NCBI GenBank assembly: GCA_947384775.1
Contig: CANDIF010000013.1
Location: 1-41,590 of the forward strand
DNA: 41,590 bases
Reading direction: 5' to 3'
From: an uncultured Clostridium sp.
GTDB taxonomy: Bacteria > Bacillota > Clostridia > TANB77 > CAG-508
In this document: one piece after another, positions 24,113-33,496 of the stretch
Layout: every line of letters begins with the position of its first letter
Position numbering within the stretch: the stretch's first letter is position 1
Program-made: the position numbers and the translations under genes
The notes under the pieces: generated by a model
What the model saw: only the letters and a program-made list of their open reading frames with translations
What the model was told of the DNA's origin: nothing
The model's database searches: none

Positions 24113-26735
24113 ATGAAAATAAAAAATAGTATTCTTAAAAAATTTTTAATAGTAATAATAGTAATAATAATGTCAGCCAATTTTATTATGCCAAATTACG
24201 TATATGCTGAAACAGTCGGAGAAAAGGTTGTTTCTGGAATTTTTTACTTGGTTGCATATTTAGGAGATGCAGGACTATCAATAATGCAAAAACTCATGGT
24301 AGGTACAGGAGATTTACAAGAATTTGGAGAGTATAAAATAAAGTATTCTCCAGGAATTATATTTTCAAATGTAGTTCCAATGTTAGATATTAACTTTATT
24401 GGAGCGAATGCAGATTCTGATAAGACAGTTGTAAGAGCAGATTTAGATATAAGCAATCAAGAAGACATGCTAAAAGTATTAGGAAAATTAAATAAAAGTG
24501 ATTTTAGTAATGTATACGAATTTAAGATGAGCGATGACTTTGATACAGTTAATGAAGAAACTATAAAATATGGTGTATATGCGTATTCATATACTTCAGA
24601 CTATAATGGAGGAGGTTATAGTTCAACTAGTAAGGGATTGAGTCTTGTAAATGACCGGAGCACAACAATATGTATTAAGGGCTCAAAACTATGGATGGTT
24701 TAGTGATCTTTTAAAAAGAGAAGCAGTAAAAAATTTATTAGAACATGGTATAGGGTTTTGGGATAGCTCTGGAATAGAATATGCATGGTTTTACACATTT
24801 TCTCCAGAAGAAAGTGAAGATAGAAAATTATATAAAATAGAAAAGCTTAATAATGGAGAAGTAACAATTTATGAGTGCACACAAGATTTAAAAAGTATTA
24901 CACAATCTGTTGCATCATCAGAAACAATTACATTGAAATCAACAGCATTTGCTTTAAAAGATAATATAGCAAAATGGTACATCGCATTAAGAACATTTGC
25001 ATTAGTTGGATTATTATCAGTATTGCTATACTTAGGTATAAGAATTATTCTAAGCAGTACATCAGCACAAAATAAAGCAAAATATCAAAGTATATTAAAA
25101 GATTGGTTAGTAGCAATATGCATTCTGTTTTTACTACACTATTTAATGGCGTTTATGCTAAGTTTTACAGCTAAAATAAATGATATGTTTAGTGCAAATA
25201 TTTTGGTAAGTTCAACAGATGCAAATATGCCATCACTACCATCAGACAAAATAATGAACGAAGTTAGAAATAAAATCGGAACTAACTTTAATAATGCATA
25301 TATGGGAGAAACAGCAGGATTCACATTAATGTATTTAGTATTAGTTATATTAACAGGTGCATTTACATTCCAATATGTAAAAAGGGTTGTATACATGGCA
25401 TTCTTAACAATGATAGCACCACTTATAGCATTAACATACCCTATAGATAAAGTAAAAGATGGAAAAGCACAGGCATTTAGTTTCTGGCTAAGAGAGTACA
25501 TAGTAAACTGTTTAATACAACCAGTACATTTATTGCTATATACTTTATTAATTCAAAATGCAATAGACTTTGCAACAGAGAATGTATTATATGCAATAAT
25601 TGCATTAACATTTATAATGCCAGCAGAGAAAATCATAAAGCAGATGTTTGGATTGAATTCTCAACAATCAGGATACAATACTTTAGGGGCAGCAGCAGGT
25701 GGAGCAATGGTAATGAATATGTTAAATAAAGTAAAAGGAGTAGGTCCAAAAGGCGGAGGAAAAGCAGGAGATAATTCAAGTTCTGGAAATTCAGGAAACA
25801 ATAATGTAAGAACTGCGACAAGAAATGGAGCAGATCCAGCAGGACAAGCAGATGGAGGAGCAGCAGGAAATGGTGGTTCAGCTAGAGCAGGAGGAGCAGG
25901 AGGAGCTGGTGGCTCAGGCGGCTCAGGAGGAACAAATGGTTCAGGAGGAGCTGGTGGAGCAGGTTCAACGGGTAATGGAGCATCAGGATCTTCATCAAGA
26001 AGAGGTCCAGGAGCATTGAAAACAGCATCTAATGCATTAAAAGCAATAAATGGCGTAGATAAATTAAAATCAGCAGGAAAATGGACAATGAAAGCCGGAG
26101 GAGCAATAGCCGGAGGAACAATAGGATTTGCAGCAGCAATAGCCGATGGACAAGTTGATGATTTATTTGGAAAAACTATGATGGGTGCAGGAGCTGGTGC
26201 AGCAATTGGAAATAACCTTTCAAATGCACCAGGAGCAATAGCAGGAGGAATAAAAGGAGAGGCATCAGCTATAAAGGAAAGATTTTTGAGAGCACAAATG
26301 GGAGACGAAGCATATGAAAATGCACAACATGATAAGCAATTCTATGAAGGAGATGGATTTAAAAAGATATTATCAAGTGGCACATTAAGTTCAAGATATA
26401 CTGATTCACAAATAAGACAACAAACGCAAATGTTCTTAGATAATGGAATAACAGATGCAGGAACAATAAAAGATGCTTTAGAAGCAGGAGTAACAGGAGA
26501 TGAATATAAAGCAGTATCAGATTTAGGCGTAACAGATATGAAAAAATATTCAAAACTTAAAAATTCAAAAGGTAGTCTAAAAGCAGGAGAAATCGCATCA
26601 AGAATGGCAATTGCAAAAAATATGCCAACAGAATTATATAACGATAAAAATGCGTTTGTAAGATATGCAAAAAGATATGGAATTGGACAAAAAGACGCAG
26701 AAAGTCTATTCAATGATATAGATGATTTTGTATAA
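24113..26735 (+). CDS. VirB6/TrbL-like T4SS membrane protein, +1 frameshift at CGG
   Basis: Read across one +1 shift the product is 873 aa. Part one (from ATG 24113, after AAGGGGAAAC) has a signal-like helix and reads to LSLVND, codon 181. The next codon is CGG (24656-24658). Skipping its C continues as GAQQYVLRAQNYGWFSDLL. The second frame has a TAA at 24648-24650 and the first frame stops at 24703, so the shift must fall in that 50-base interval. The second part has five or six membrane helices (about 290-510), typical of VirB6/TrbL channel proteins. A Gly/Ala/Ser-rich stretch (25740-26010) and a soluble C-terminal tail follow. The alternative is a separate gene starting at ATG 24651, but that has no ribosome-binding site. 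Confidence 0.75.
24656..24659 (+). other. +1 frameshift site 2 (GAC CGG A)
   Basis: Zero-frame CGG followed by A, read as GGA after a one-base advance. Stops in both frames confine the shift to 24651-24700, and this is the only CGG in that interval. Confidence 0.75.
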
Positions 26736-26742
26736 AATAAAA

Positions 26743-26761
26743 GGCAGATTTTATATCTGCC
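26743..26761 (+). terminator. Hairpin between VirB6-like and wall hydrolase genes
   Basis: GGCAGAT and ATCTGCC pair around TTTAT-type loop sequence and are followed by TATTTGT. It may be a weak or partial terminator inside the operon. Confidence 0.5.
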
Positions 26762-26788
26762 TATTTGTATAAAAAGAGGTGATAAGAT

Positions 26789-28429
26789 ATGGAAGATAAT
26801 AATAATCAATTGGACCAAATGGAAGCGGACAGACAAAATAAACTTGCTGAAAAAAGCGGAATGGAAACATTAAAAAGACATGCTAAAAAAGATAAAAGAA
26901 AGCAAATTATAAAAGCAATTATAAAAATGGTTGTGGCAAAAATTAAAGCAATAATGCTTCCAACAATAATAACAACAATGATAGTATCAATAGTAGTATC
27001 AGTATTCATATCAATTTTTGGAGGAGACATTACAAGACCAAATATATTTAGTGGAAAAAACAAAGAAGAAGTAAGAGTTATATCACTAAGAGAATATCTA
27101 CAACAGTTTTCTCATTCAGGAGAAGCTCCACAAAGTGAAGATGGAAGATTTTACAAGATGTATAGTGATGCACCATCAAGTGGTTGGCCAACAATAGGAA
27201 ATTCAGATTTACAATGGAAATCACACCAAGCAAAATTTGCATGTAAAGGTAAAGTACTAAAAACAACGGGAGAAAATACAGAAAAAGATGTTCAAGCCTA
27301 TGTAAATAGTTTGTTAACGAGAGGGGCTGACCAGCAATATTCTCAAGCAGAAATTGATGGAATGGGAATATATATAGAAAAAGCATTAGTAGATAGTGTT
27401 GGTCAAACTGTAGCAGAAACATATTATCAAGCAGTAGTTACATATACAGAAGGATTGAATTTATCAGAGCAACAGCTATATGCATTAACAGCAATACAAT
27501 ATAATTTTGAACACCTACCTACAAGGAATGGGTATACTTTTAAATCAGTATATGAAGAAGCAACAGGTCTTTATGCAATAAATTCTTGGGAACATATGAT
27601 GTACATATGGGATAACTGGTGGGCTTATATAGGAGGAAATAAATCAGGACATATTCCATCAAGAGATGCAGCATTTGAAACATATGTAAAAGGAGTATAT
27701 GATTTTACATATTCAGAAGCGGGAGAAGTTTTTGGAAGAACTTGTTACTTATTCTATACACAAGAACAATTAGATGCTTTGGCAGAAAAATTAGATGAAG
27801 GAGAAAGCGTACCAGATAAACCTCTTAAGAGAACTGAAACAAATGAGCAGGAAACTTTTTCATATAAACAATTAAGTTCAGGAGTATTTGATGGAGAAAC
27901 AGTTACAGCAGCAGGATACACTTTCCCACATTATTTACAAAAAAACTTTAATAGAGCATATGGAAGTTCAACAATTAAAGCAGCAGGATGTGGACCAACA
28001 AGTATGGCTATGATTTTAGCAGGTCTTTGTAGAGATTCATCAATAACGCCTATAACATTTGTAGATAACATGTATGAATACTATAAAGACTGGCGTAAAT
28101 TTTATCTACCAGGAGCTGGATCATATTGGGGACCTCTTTGTAATACAGAGTTTTTGCAAAAATATTATAACTGTAAATCTACAGCAGTAAATAGCATGCA
28201 GGGAGTCATAGATGCAGTTTCAGCAGGAAAATGTGTTGTAGGAGCTGAGAAAGGGCATATATTAGCAATAATACCGCTACCTGATGAATATAAATCAGGA
28301 GGATATGCATTCTTTGTATTAGATTCTGCAAGAGGACATAATGGAGCATTTAAATCAAAGGAAGACTTTATAAATACAACAAGTGCAACAATGCTTGTAC
28401 CACATTATATAATAGAACCAATGAATTAA
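26789..28429 (+). CDS. Membrane-anchored bifunctional wall hydrolase (lysozyme-like plus C39-like peptidase)
   Basis: The 546-aa protein has a charged N terminus, one membrane helix (about 50-75, TIITTMIVSIVVSVFISIF) and a large outer part. A first domain (about 95-325) has GWPTIGNSDLQWKS, QLYALTAIQYNFEHL and WDNWWAYIGG, like a lysozyme or transglycosylase fold. The C-terminal domain (about 370-545) has CGPTSMAMILAG, with a Cys near residue 401, KGHILAIIPL and FVLDSARGHNG. This gives the Cys/His/Asp order of papain-like C39-type peptidases. Such enzymes open peptidoglycan for T4SS passage (the VirB1, CwlT or TcpG role). AGAGGTG precedes ATG 26789. Confidence 0.78.
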   Translation: MEDNNNQLDQMEADRQNKLAEKSGMETLKRHAKKDKRKQIIKAIIKMVVAKIKAIMLPTIITTMIVSIVVSVFISIFGGDITRPNIFSGKNKEEVRVISLREYLQQFSHSGEAPQSEDGRFYKMYSDAPSSGWPTIGNSDLQWKSHQAKFACKGKVLKTTGENTEKDVQAYVNSLLTRGADQQYSQAEIDGMGIYIEKALVDSVGQTVAETYYQAVVTYTEGLNLSEQQLYALTAIQYNFEHLPTRNGYTFKSVYEEATGLYAINSWEHMMYIWDNWWAYIGGNKSGHIPSRDAAFETYVKGVYDFTYSEAGEVFGRTCYLFYTQEQLDALAEKLDEGESVPDKPLKRTETNEQETFSYKQLSSGVFDGETVTAAGYTFPHYLQKNFNRAYGSSTIKAAGCGPTSMAMILAGLCRDSSITPITFVDNMYEYYKDWRKFYLPGAGSYWGPLCNTEFLQKYYNCKSTAVNSMQGVIDAVSAGKCVVGAEKGHILAIIPLPDEYKSGGYAFFVLDSARGHNGAFKSKEDFINTTSATMLVPHYIIEPMN

Positions 28430-28445
28430 GTTTATGGAGGTAATT

Positions 28446-29838
28446 ATGGAAAATTCTCGGAATAAAAAAGATTATTATTATACTTATAATTATAGCACTG
28501 ATAATAGGAATAACATTAATTGTACTATTAGCCAAGAACCAAAAAGGAAATAATAATGAAAATACAGCACAAAAAAATACAGTACCAGGAAATATGGCAC
28601 CAGGAAATGCAGTAAAAAATAATAATGATATTTCAACTTCGCAAGAAGAAAGACCTCAAGAAGAATTAAACATAAACCAAAAAGTACACAGGGTAGATAG
28701 TGAAAATGAATACTATAGCATAGAAAGAAATTTAAAAACATATTTGTTATATTCAAAAGTAGGAAATGAAAAAGCAATAAAAGCAATAAGCAATGGACAG
28801 GCAATTTTTGATAGAGATAGTGCAGCAGGACAATTAAACATAAATACAATGTATTCAATAGATAATGACAATGGAAGTACATATGTTATGAATGTAGTAT
28901 TATCTGGAAATACATATTATATAGTTCTTAGAACTGATTCAGAAAATGAAACATTTAGAGTAAATGAAATAGAGGAAAGAGAGTATGATAACATTGTAAA
29001 AGGAGAAAGTTCATCATATGATAATGCGGTAAAAATTTCAAAAAATGATTATAACAAAATAGAATATGTAAATCTAAACAATTCACAAATTGCAGAAAAA
29101 TATTTAAAATCATATATACAAAATGCTAGATACAATCCACAAGCAGCATATAACTCATTAGACGAAAGATATAGAAGTGCTAGATTTGGCAGTTATAATA
29201 ACTTTGTAGAATATTTAGAAGAACATACTAAAGCAAATCAATTGGAAAGCTTAGATCCAAATAGTATTCGAAAACAAGAAGAATTTTCAACTGATGAACA
29301 ATACAAAGAATACCTTGATGGATTAGAGCAAAAAGGATTAGAGAGATATGATACATATTCAGAAAATGGAAAAGAATATTTTATATGTATAGATTCTTAT
29401 GATAATTTTTATATATTTGAAATAGATGGAGTTATGAACTATAAATTATACTTAGACACATATACAATAGAATTAGGATATTTCATGAAAAAATATGAAA
29501 ATTTAGGAACAGATGATATACTAAAAAGAAGAATAGAAGAAATTTTCGAAGCACTAAACAGCAAAGACTATAGATATGTTTACAACAAAATGGAAGAGTC
29601 ATTAAAAACAGGAGAGTATAAAACGTATGAAGGTTTTGCACAATATGTAAATGGAAATTTATTTAGTAATAATGAAATGGTATTTGATGACAATTCAAAT
29701 GAAGAAGATAACTATAGATATAAAATAATTGTAACAGATAAAGATGGAAGAAATGCAAGACAAGTAATAATCAACATAGCAATAGAAATAAATGAAGAAA
29801 AAGATTATATAATTAAAGCATTGATATTTGAAAAATAA
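28446..29838 (+). CDS. VirB8/TcpC-like anchored protein, +1 frameshift at CGG
   Basis: GGAGGTAATT and ATG 28446 open a reading of only MENS before CGG (28458-28460). In zero frame it ends after 35 codons at 28553. Skipping the C of CGG gives GIKKIIIILIIIALIIGITLIVLL, a membrane anchor, then runs on to 29838 for 463 aa. Without the shift the long ORF would have to start at ATG 28594, with no ribosome-binding site and no anchor. The outer part has two similar alpha/beta segments (about 215-330, SQIAEKYLKSYIQNARYNPQ, and 345-460), consistent with tandem NTF2-like domains as in VirB8/TcpC. Its place between the wall hydrolase and an acidic partner fits the T4SS core complex. Confidence 0.72.
28458..28461 (+). 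other. +1 frameshift site 4 (TCT CGG A)
   Basis: Zero-frame codon 5 is CGG, followed by A. One-base advance gives GGA and an immediate membrane anchor. Both frames are open from 28446 to 28550. Confidence 0.75.
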
Positions 29839-29854
29839 TAAGGAGGCGAATTTG

Positions 29855-31180
29855 ATGGAAGAGAATGAAGGAAAAGATTTAGCAGCAGATATGAAGAAAG
29901 ATGAAGAATTACTAGAAAAAATTAAAGGAATAGAAGACAGAATAAAAAGAGAAGGAGAAAGCCAAGACGTATCAGTTAAATATTTTGAAGATGCAAATTT
30001 GCAATTAGGAAAAAACATATTAAAAGTATCAATAGCAGAAATTACCCAAAAGTTTTTAGATGATAAAGCAGAAGAACAGACTGAAACAACATATGAAGTA
30101 TATATGAGATTTGCTGGAGAAGATGTTCTAATAGCAAATATAGATGCAGACGGAACACTAAAAGTAAATAAAGATGCAGTGCAAAGAATAGACCCAGATA
30201 ATCAATTAGGACTATTAGAATTAGGAGACCAAGAAAAGCCAGATTTATCAGTACTAAAAGACTTAGAGGGAAAAACAAAAGAAGATTTGGAAAAAGAACT
30301 AGAAGAAAAAGGAAAAGAAAGAGAAAAAGGCAAGGAAAATCCAGAGCAGGATGAAGAAGAACCTGGCGAAGAAAAAGACGATGAAGAAAGAGATGATGAG
30401 GAGAAAGCTGAAGAAATAGCAAGGGCAAAAAATATTCCAGCTAAAAACATATATAGAATAAGAAGAGATAGCCAATTCTTCAAAAACTATCCAATGGTAG
30501 ATAAATCAACATATTTCTATAGAGACAATGATGGAAAAATGAAAGCAGAATATATAGATAAAAACGGAAGAACTGTGGCCTCACCATTTTTCCAAGATTC
30601 GACAACACGTTTAACAGATCCAGTTATAAGTGTAGGAACAGATGGTCAAAATGTAAAATCACAAAGACCATATCAGTCAATGCAAACAAATGGATTAAGC
30701 AGACAATATGGGGTAAGAGATGTAAGAATGTCTATTTACTTTGATGGTGGCTATATAGATATGGAGGAAAGTAGACTAGGTGATGATGGAAAATGGGTTG
30801 GATATGGAATAGAAAGAACAGGAAGAAATTATAATAGTAAACAAGTAAATGCCATGAGTGATACTACTAGAAAAGAAGATAAATCAGAACTTGTTAGTGG
30901 AAGCTTTGAGAGAATAGAAGATACTGGATTTAAAGAAGACGGAATTACAATAGACGAGCTAAGCCCTAAAAAGACATTAGATAGACTAATGGGTGAAGGA
31001 TATAACAAAAATGAGGCAGTAAGAATTATAAACTATATGATAGGACCAGAAAAAATGGGAGAAGACAAAGCAAAAGAAACAGTTAATCAAGAGATAGAAT
31101 TAGAGGCACAAGAAAAGGCAAAAGATGATAGTGACCAAAAAGTACCATGGGATTCTGTAGGTAATAGAAGAGGACACTAA
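29855..31180 (+). CDS. Acidic cytosolic protein of the T4SS-like locus, function unknown
   Basis: The 441-aa product has no signal peptide or membrane helix. It opens with a charged coiled-coil-like segment. A small domain (about 50-115, YFEDANLQLGKNILKVSI to QLGLLELGDQE) follows. Next is a Glu/Lys/Asp-rich linker (about 130-185), then a C-terminal half with repeated YxD and RxYxxxQ-type stretches that ends PWDSVGNRRGH. I recognise no family. AAGGAGG lies before ATG 29855; an upstream in-frame ATG at 29828 overlaps the previous gene and is less likely. It is the last gene of the locus and could be a regulator, chaperone or secreted substrate. Confidence 0.6.
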   Translation: MEENEGKDLAADMKKDEELLEKIKGIEDRIKREGESQDVSVKYFEDANLQLGKNILKVSIAEITQKFLDDKAEEQTETTYEVYMRFAGEDVLIANIDADGTLKVNKDAVQRIDPDNQLGLLELGDQEKPDLSVLKDLEGKTKEDLEKELEEKGKEREKGKENPEQDEEEPGEEKDDEERDDEEKAEEIARAKNIPAKNIYRIRRDSQFFKNYPMVDKSTYFYRDNDGKMKAEYIDKNGRTVASPFFQDSTTRLTDPVISVGTDGQNVKSQRPYQSMQTNGLSRQYGVRDVRMSIYFDGGYIDMEESRLGDDGKWVGYGIERTGRNYNSKQVNAMSDTTRKEDKSELVSGSFERIEDTGFKEDGITIDELSPKKTLDRLMGEGYNKNEAVRIINYMIGPEKMGEDKAKETVNQEIELEAQEKAKDDSDQKVPWDSVGNRRGH

Positions 31181-31182
31181 AT

Positions 31183-31211
31183 TTGAATTATGTTAATAAA
31201 AATGGTATAAT
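31183..31211 (+). promoter_or_regulatory. Promoter before the small membrane gene
   Basis: TTGAAT (31183-31188) and TATAAT (31206-31211) are 17 bases apart. The -35 starts two bases after the stop codon of the previous gene. Confidence 0.6.
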
Positions 31212-31250
31212 TAAGGTATACTTAAATTTATGAAAAGAGGTATTCACATC

Positions 31251-31454
31251 ATGAAGCTCATCGGTTTTCTGGTTTTGGTCTTTCTCAGCTTTCATACTCC
31301 CGCTTGGGTCGGAGCGCTGATTGCAGCAATTGCTCTTGTAATCACCATTGTACACTTTGGTTTCCGGGTCATTAAAAAAGAAAAACTTGAGATTCTGAAC
31401 ACAATCGGAACAGTGACATTTTGCGTACTTTTCATTTGGTTTATGGTACGCTAA
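31251..31454 (+). CDS. Small membrane protein of foreign codon use
   Basis: The 67-aa product (74 aa if read from ATG 31230) has two hydrophobic helices (LIGFLVLVFLSFHTP, WVGALIAAIALVITIVHFG), a basic loop RVIKKEK and a third helix, and resembles small uncharacterised integral membrane proteins. Codons such as CTG, GTC, CGG, GCG and TTC are unlike the neighbouring genes. It contains an ordinary in-frame CGG (FGFRVI), which the AT-rich genes of this window avoid. It has its own terminator. I infer recent acquisition. AGAGGT lies ten bases before ATG 31251. Confidence 0.6.
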   Translation: MKLIGFLVLVFLSFHTPAWVGALIAAIALVITIVHFGFRVIKKEKLEILNTIGTVTFCVLFIWFMVR

Positions 31455-31459
31455 CCTGA

Positions 31460-31495
31460 CTGACCTCTCGTGCGAATGCGCGGGAGGTCAGTTTT
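31460..31495 (+). terminator. Terminator of the small foreign-type gene
   Basis: CTGACCTCTCG and CGGGAGGTCAG pair around TGCGAATGCG and are followed by TTTTG. The GC-rich stem matches the gene, not the AT-rich surroundings. Confidence 0.88.
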
Positions 31496-31555
31496 GCGTT
31501 TATTTGCATAAAATTCCAAAAAGAATAAATAATATTATTAGGAGAGTGATAAAAA

Positions 31556-32299
31556 ATGAAAACTAAAAAAATTATTGTTTTAATAATGTTATTAGGAATG
31601 CTTTTATTTGGTATACCAAAAGAAAGTATTGCAATGTCACATTATCAAACAGTTGGAACAACAACAGGTCTAGTTACAGCAAATGCTTTAAATGTAAGAC
31701 AGGGACCAGGAACAAGCTATAAAGTAGTAACAGTAATTCCAAAAAATCAATATATACGAGTATTTGCACAAATAGGAGATTGGTATGTAATACAAACAGA
31801 AGGCGACTATGTAGGTATGGTAAGTAAAAAATATGTAAAACTAATATATCCAACAGGAGGAGTAACAGAAACAACAAATCCATCTAATAATAATGAAACA
31901 CAAAATAACAATGAATTAACAGCAGATGAACAAGAGACATTTAATTTAATAAATGCACAAAGAACAGCAGCAGGGTTACAACCATTGCAAATAGACTCAG
32001 AAGTGCAAAATGTAGCAAGAGCAAAAGCACAGGATATGGTAAACAACAATTATTTTTCACACACATCGCCAACATATGGATCACCATTTGATATGCTAAA
32101 AAACTATGGAGTAAAATACAAAGCAGCAGGAGAAAACATTGCAGGAAATTCAAGCAACCAAGGAGCTGTAACTGCATGGATGAATTCAGAAGGACACAAA
32201 GCCAATATACTAAGCAATAACTACAATTATACAGGATTAGGAGTAGTAAGTAGCCCAAAATATGGAAAAATATATGTACAAATGTTTATAGGAAAATAA
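31556..32299 (+). CDS. Secreted SH3-CAP domain protein
   Basis: The 247-aa product has a signal peptide (about 1-27), one bacterial SH3 domain (about 35-95, GLVTANALNVRQGPGTSYKV) and an Asn/Thr-rich linker. A CAP (SCP/PR1) domain (about 122-247) contains FNLINAQRTAAGLQPL, YFSHTSPTYGSPF, AGENIAGN and SEGHKANIL. Bacterial CAP proteins of this YkwD type occur in sporulating Firmicutes and are thought to act at the cell or spore surface. Activity is uncertain. AGGAGAGTG precedes ATG 31556. Confidence 0.92.
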   Translation: MKTKKIIVLIMLLGMLLFGIPKESIAMSHYQTVGTTTGLVTANALNVRQGPGTSYKVVTVIPKNQYIRVFAQIGDWYVIQTEGDYVGMVSKKYVKLIYPTGGVTETTNPSNNNETQNNNELTADEQETFNLINAQRTAAGLQPLQIDSEVQNVARAKAQDMVNNNYFSHTSPTYGSPFDMLKNYGVKYKAAGENIAGNSSNQGAVTAWMNSEGHKANILSNNYNYTGLGVVSSPKYGKIYVQMFIGK

Positions 32300-32304
32300 A
32301 ATAT

Positions 32305-32325
32305 GGGCTGGCTTTAGCCAGCCTT
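32305..32325 (+). terminator. Terminator after the CAP gene
   Basis: GGCTGGC and GCCAGCC pair around TTTA and are followed by TTATATGTT. Confidence 0.75.
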
Positions 32326-32365
32326 ATATGTTATAATAATCCTACATATAACAAAGGAGGAAATA

Positions 32366-33338
32366 ATGGGACTAACACTAACAATAATAATGATGATAAT
32401 AGGATTTTTATTATTAGTATTAGGCGCAGATATGCTAGTAAGAGGATCTAGTAATATAGCTAAAAGGTTTCATATTCCAGAAATGCTAATAGGATTAACC
32501 ATAGTAGCTATTCGGAACATCTATGCCAGAATTAGTTATAACAATATCCTCTGCAGGGAAAGGTGCAACAGATTTAATAATAGGAAATGCAATAGGAAGT
32601 AATATATGTAATTTATTGCTAATATTAGGTGTAACAGCCATATTAAGAACTATAGAAATAGATAAAGAGACAAGAAGAATTCATCTTCCTGTAGCATTAA
32701 TTTCTAACATAACTATTTTATTCATGGGCTTAGGCTTTTTAGGTAGTAAGTCTAATGTTATAAGTAGAGAAGATGGTAGAATATTAATTATATTGTATTC
32801 ATTGTATTTTTTATACCCAATTCTAGTAGAATTAAAAGATATTATAATTTCAATCAAAAAAGAAAAAAATAATAAGACTGAAAAAAGAAGCAGTTTTATA
32901 TTATCAATTTTAGTTATTGTAATAGGTGCAATATTGTTAAAATATGGGGGAGACATAGTAGTAGATGAAGCAAGTAAAATAGCTGCTATATATGGAATTT
33001 CAGAAAGAGTTATAGGATTAACAATTGTGGCTATAGGAACGGCACTTCCAGAACTAATAACTTCAATAATTGCAAGTGTGAAAGGAGAACAAGGGCTAGC
33101 CTTAGGAAATCTAATTGGTTCATGCATATTGAATTCATTTTTAATATTGGGAGTAGGAGCTATAATCACACCGCTTATTTTTACAATGGAGTTTGTGAAA
33201 AGTTTAATACTTTTAATTGCATCAATAGTGCTTATTATGATGTTTTCATATATTGGAAAAAGAAACACAATTACAAGATACGATGCAGGGATATTATTAG
33301 TAATTTATGTAATATATGTGTTTAATTTAATATGGTAA
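32366..33338 (+). CDS. CaxA-type Ca2+/Na+ exchanger, +1 frameshift at CGG
   Basis: Across one +1 shift the product is 323 aa, the usual length of the YrbG/CaxA-type Ca2+/cation antiporters. From ATG 32366 (after AAAGGAGG) it reads to LIGLTIVAI, codon 49, then CGG (32513-32515). Skipping the C gives GTSMPELVITISSA, which completes the first alpha repeat. The second alpha repeat in the same protein reads GLTIVAIGTALPELITS without interruption, an internal control for the missing Gly. The shifted frame has TAG stops at 32502 and 32505 and the first frame stops at 32602, so the shift must lie between. Without it the protein ends at 78 aa. It would have ten membrane helices. Confidence 0.85.
32513..32516 (+). 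other. +1 frameshift site 3 (ATT CGG A)
   Basis: Zero-frame CGG followed by A within the ion-binding motif IVAIGTSMPE. Both frames are open only from 32508 to 32599, and CGG is five bases inside that interval. Confidence 0.85.
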
Positions 33339-33368
33339 AGCTGCAAGTCATAGTTAAACTATAACAAT

Positions 33369-33448
33369 CCGCTCCATCTTGATGGATGTTAGACTTTTTA
33401 AAAATCCTCTTTAATCGGTTTTTAAAAAGTTAACATCCACGTGGAGCT
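33369..33448. repeat. Palindromic intergenic element, family A copy 4
   Basis: CCGCTCCATCTTGATGGATG at the left and AACATCCACGTGGAGCTA at the right pair at their ends, with an inner palindrome of ACTTTTTAAAAA and TTTTTAAAAAGT. It is in the opposite orientation to copies 1 and 2. Flanking AACTATAAC and GTTATAGTT extend the stem. It lies between the exchanger gene and nth. Confidence 0.82.
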
Positions 33449-33496
33449 AGATAGTTAAATTAGTTATAGTTTGGGATATGTAAGGAAGGATTAGAT

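Noticed and set aside
25825..26019. Gln/Glu-rich plus-strand ORF
   Set aside because: It is a shifted-frame reading of the Gly/Ala-rich stretch of the VirB6-like gene.
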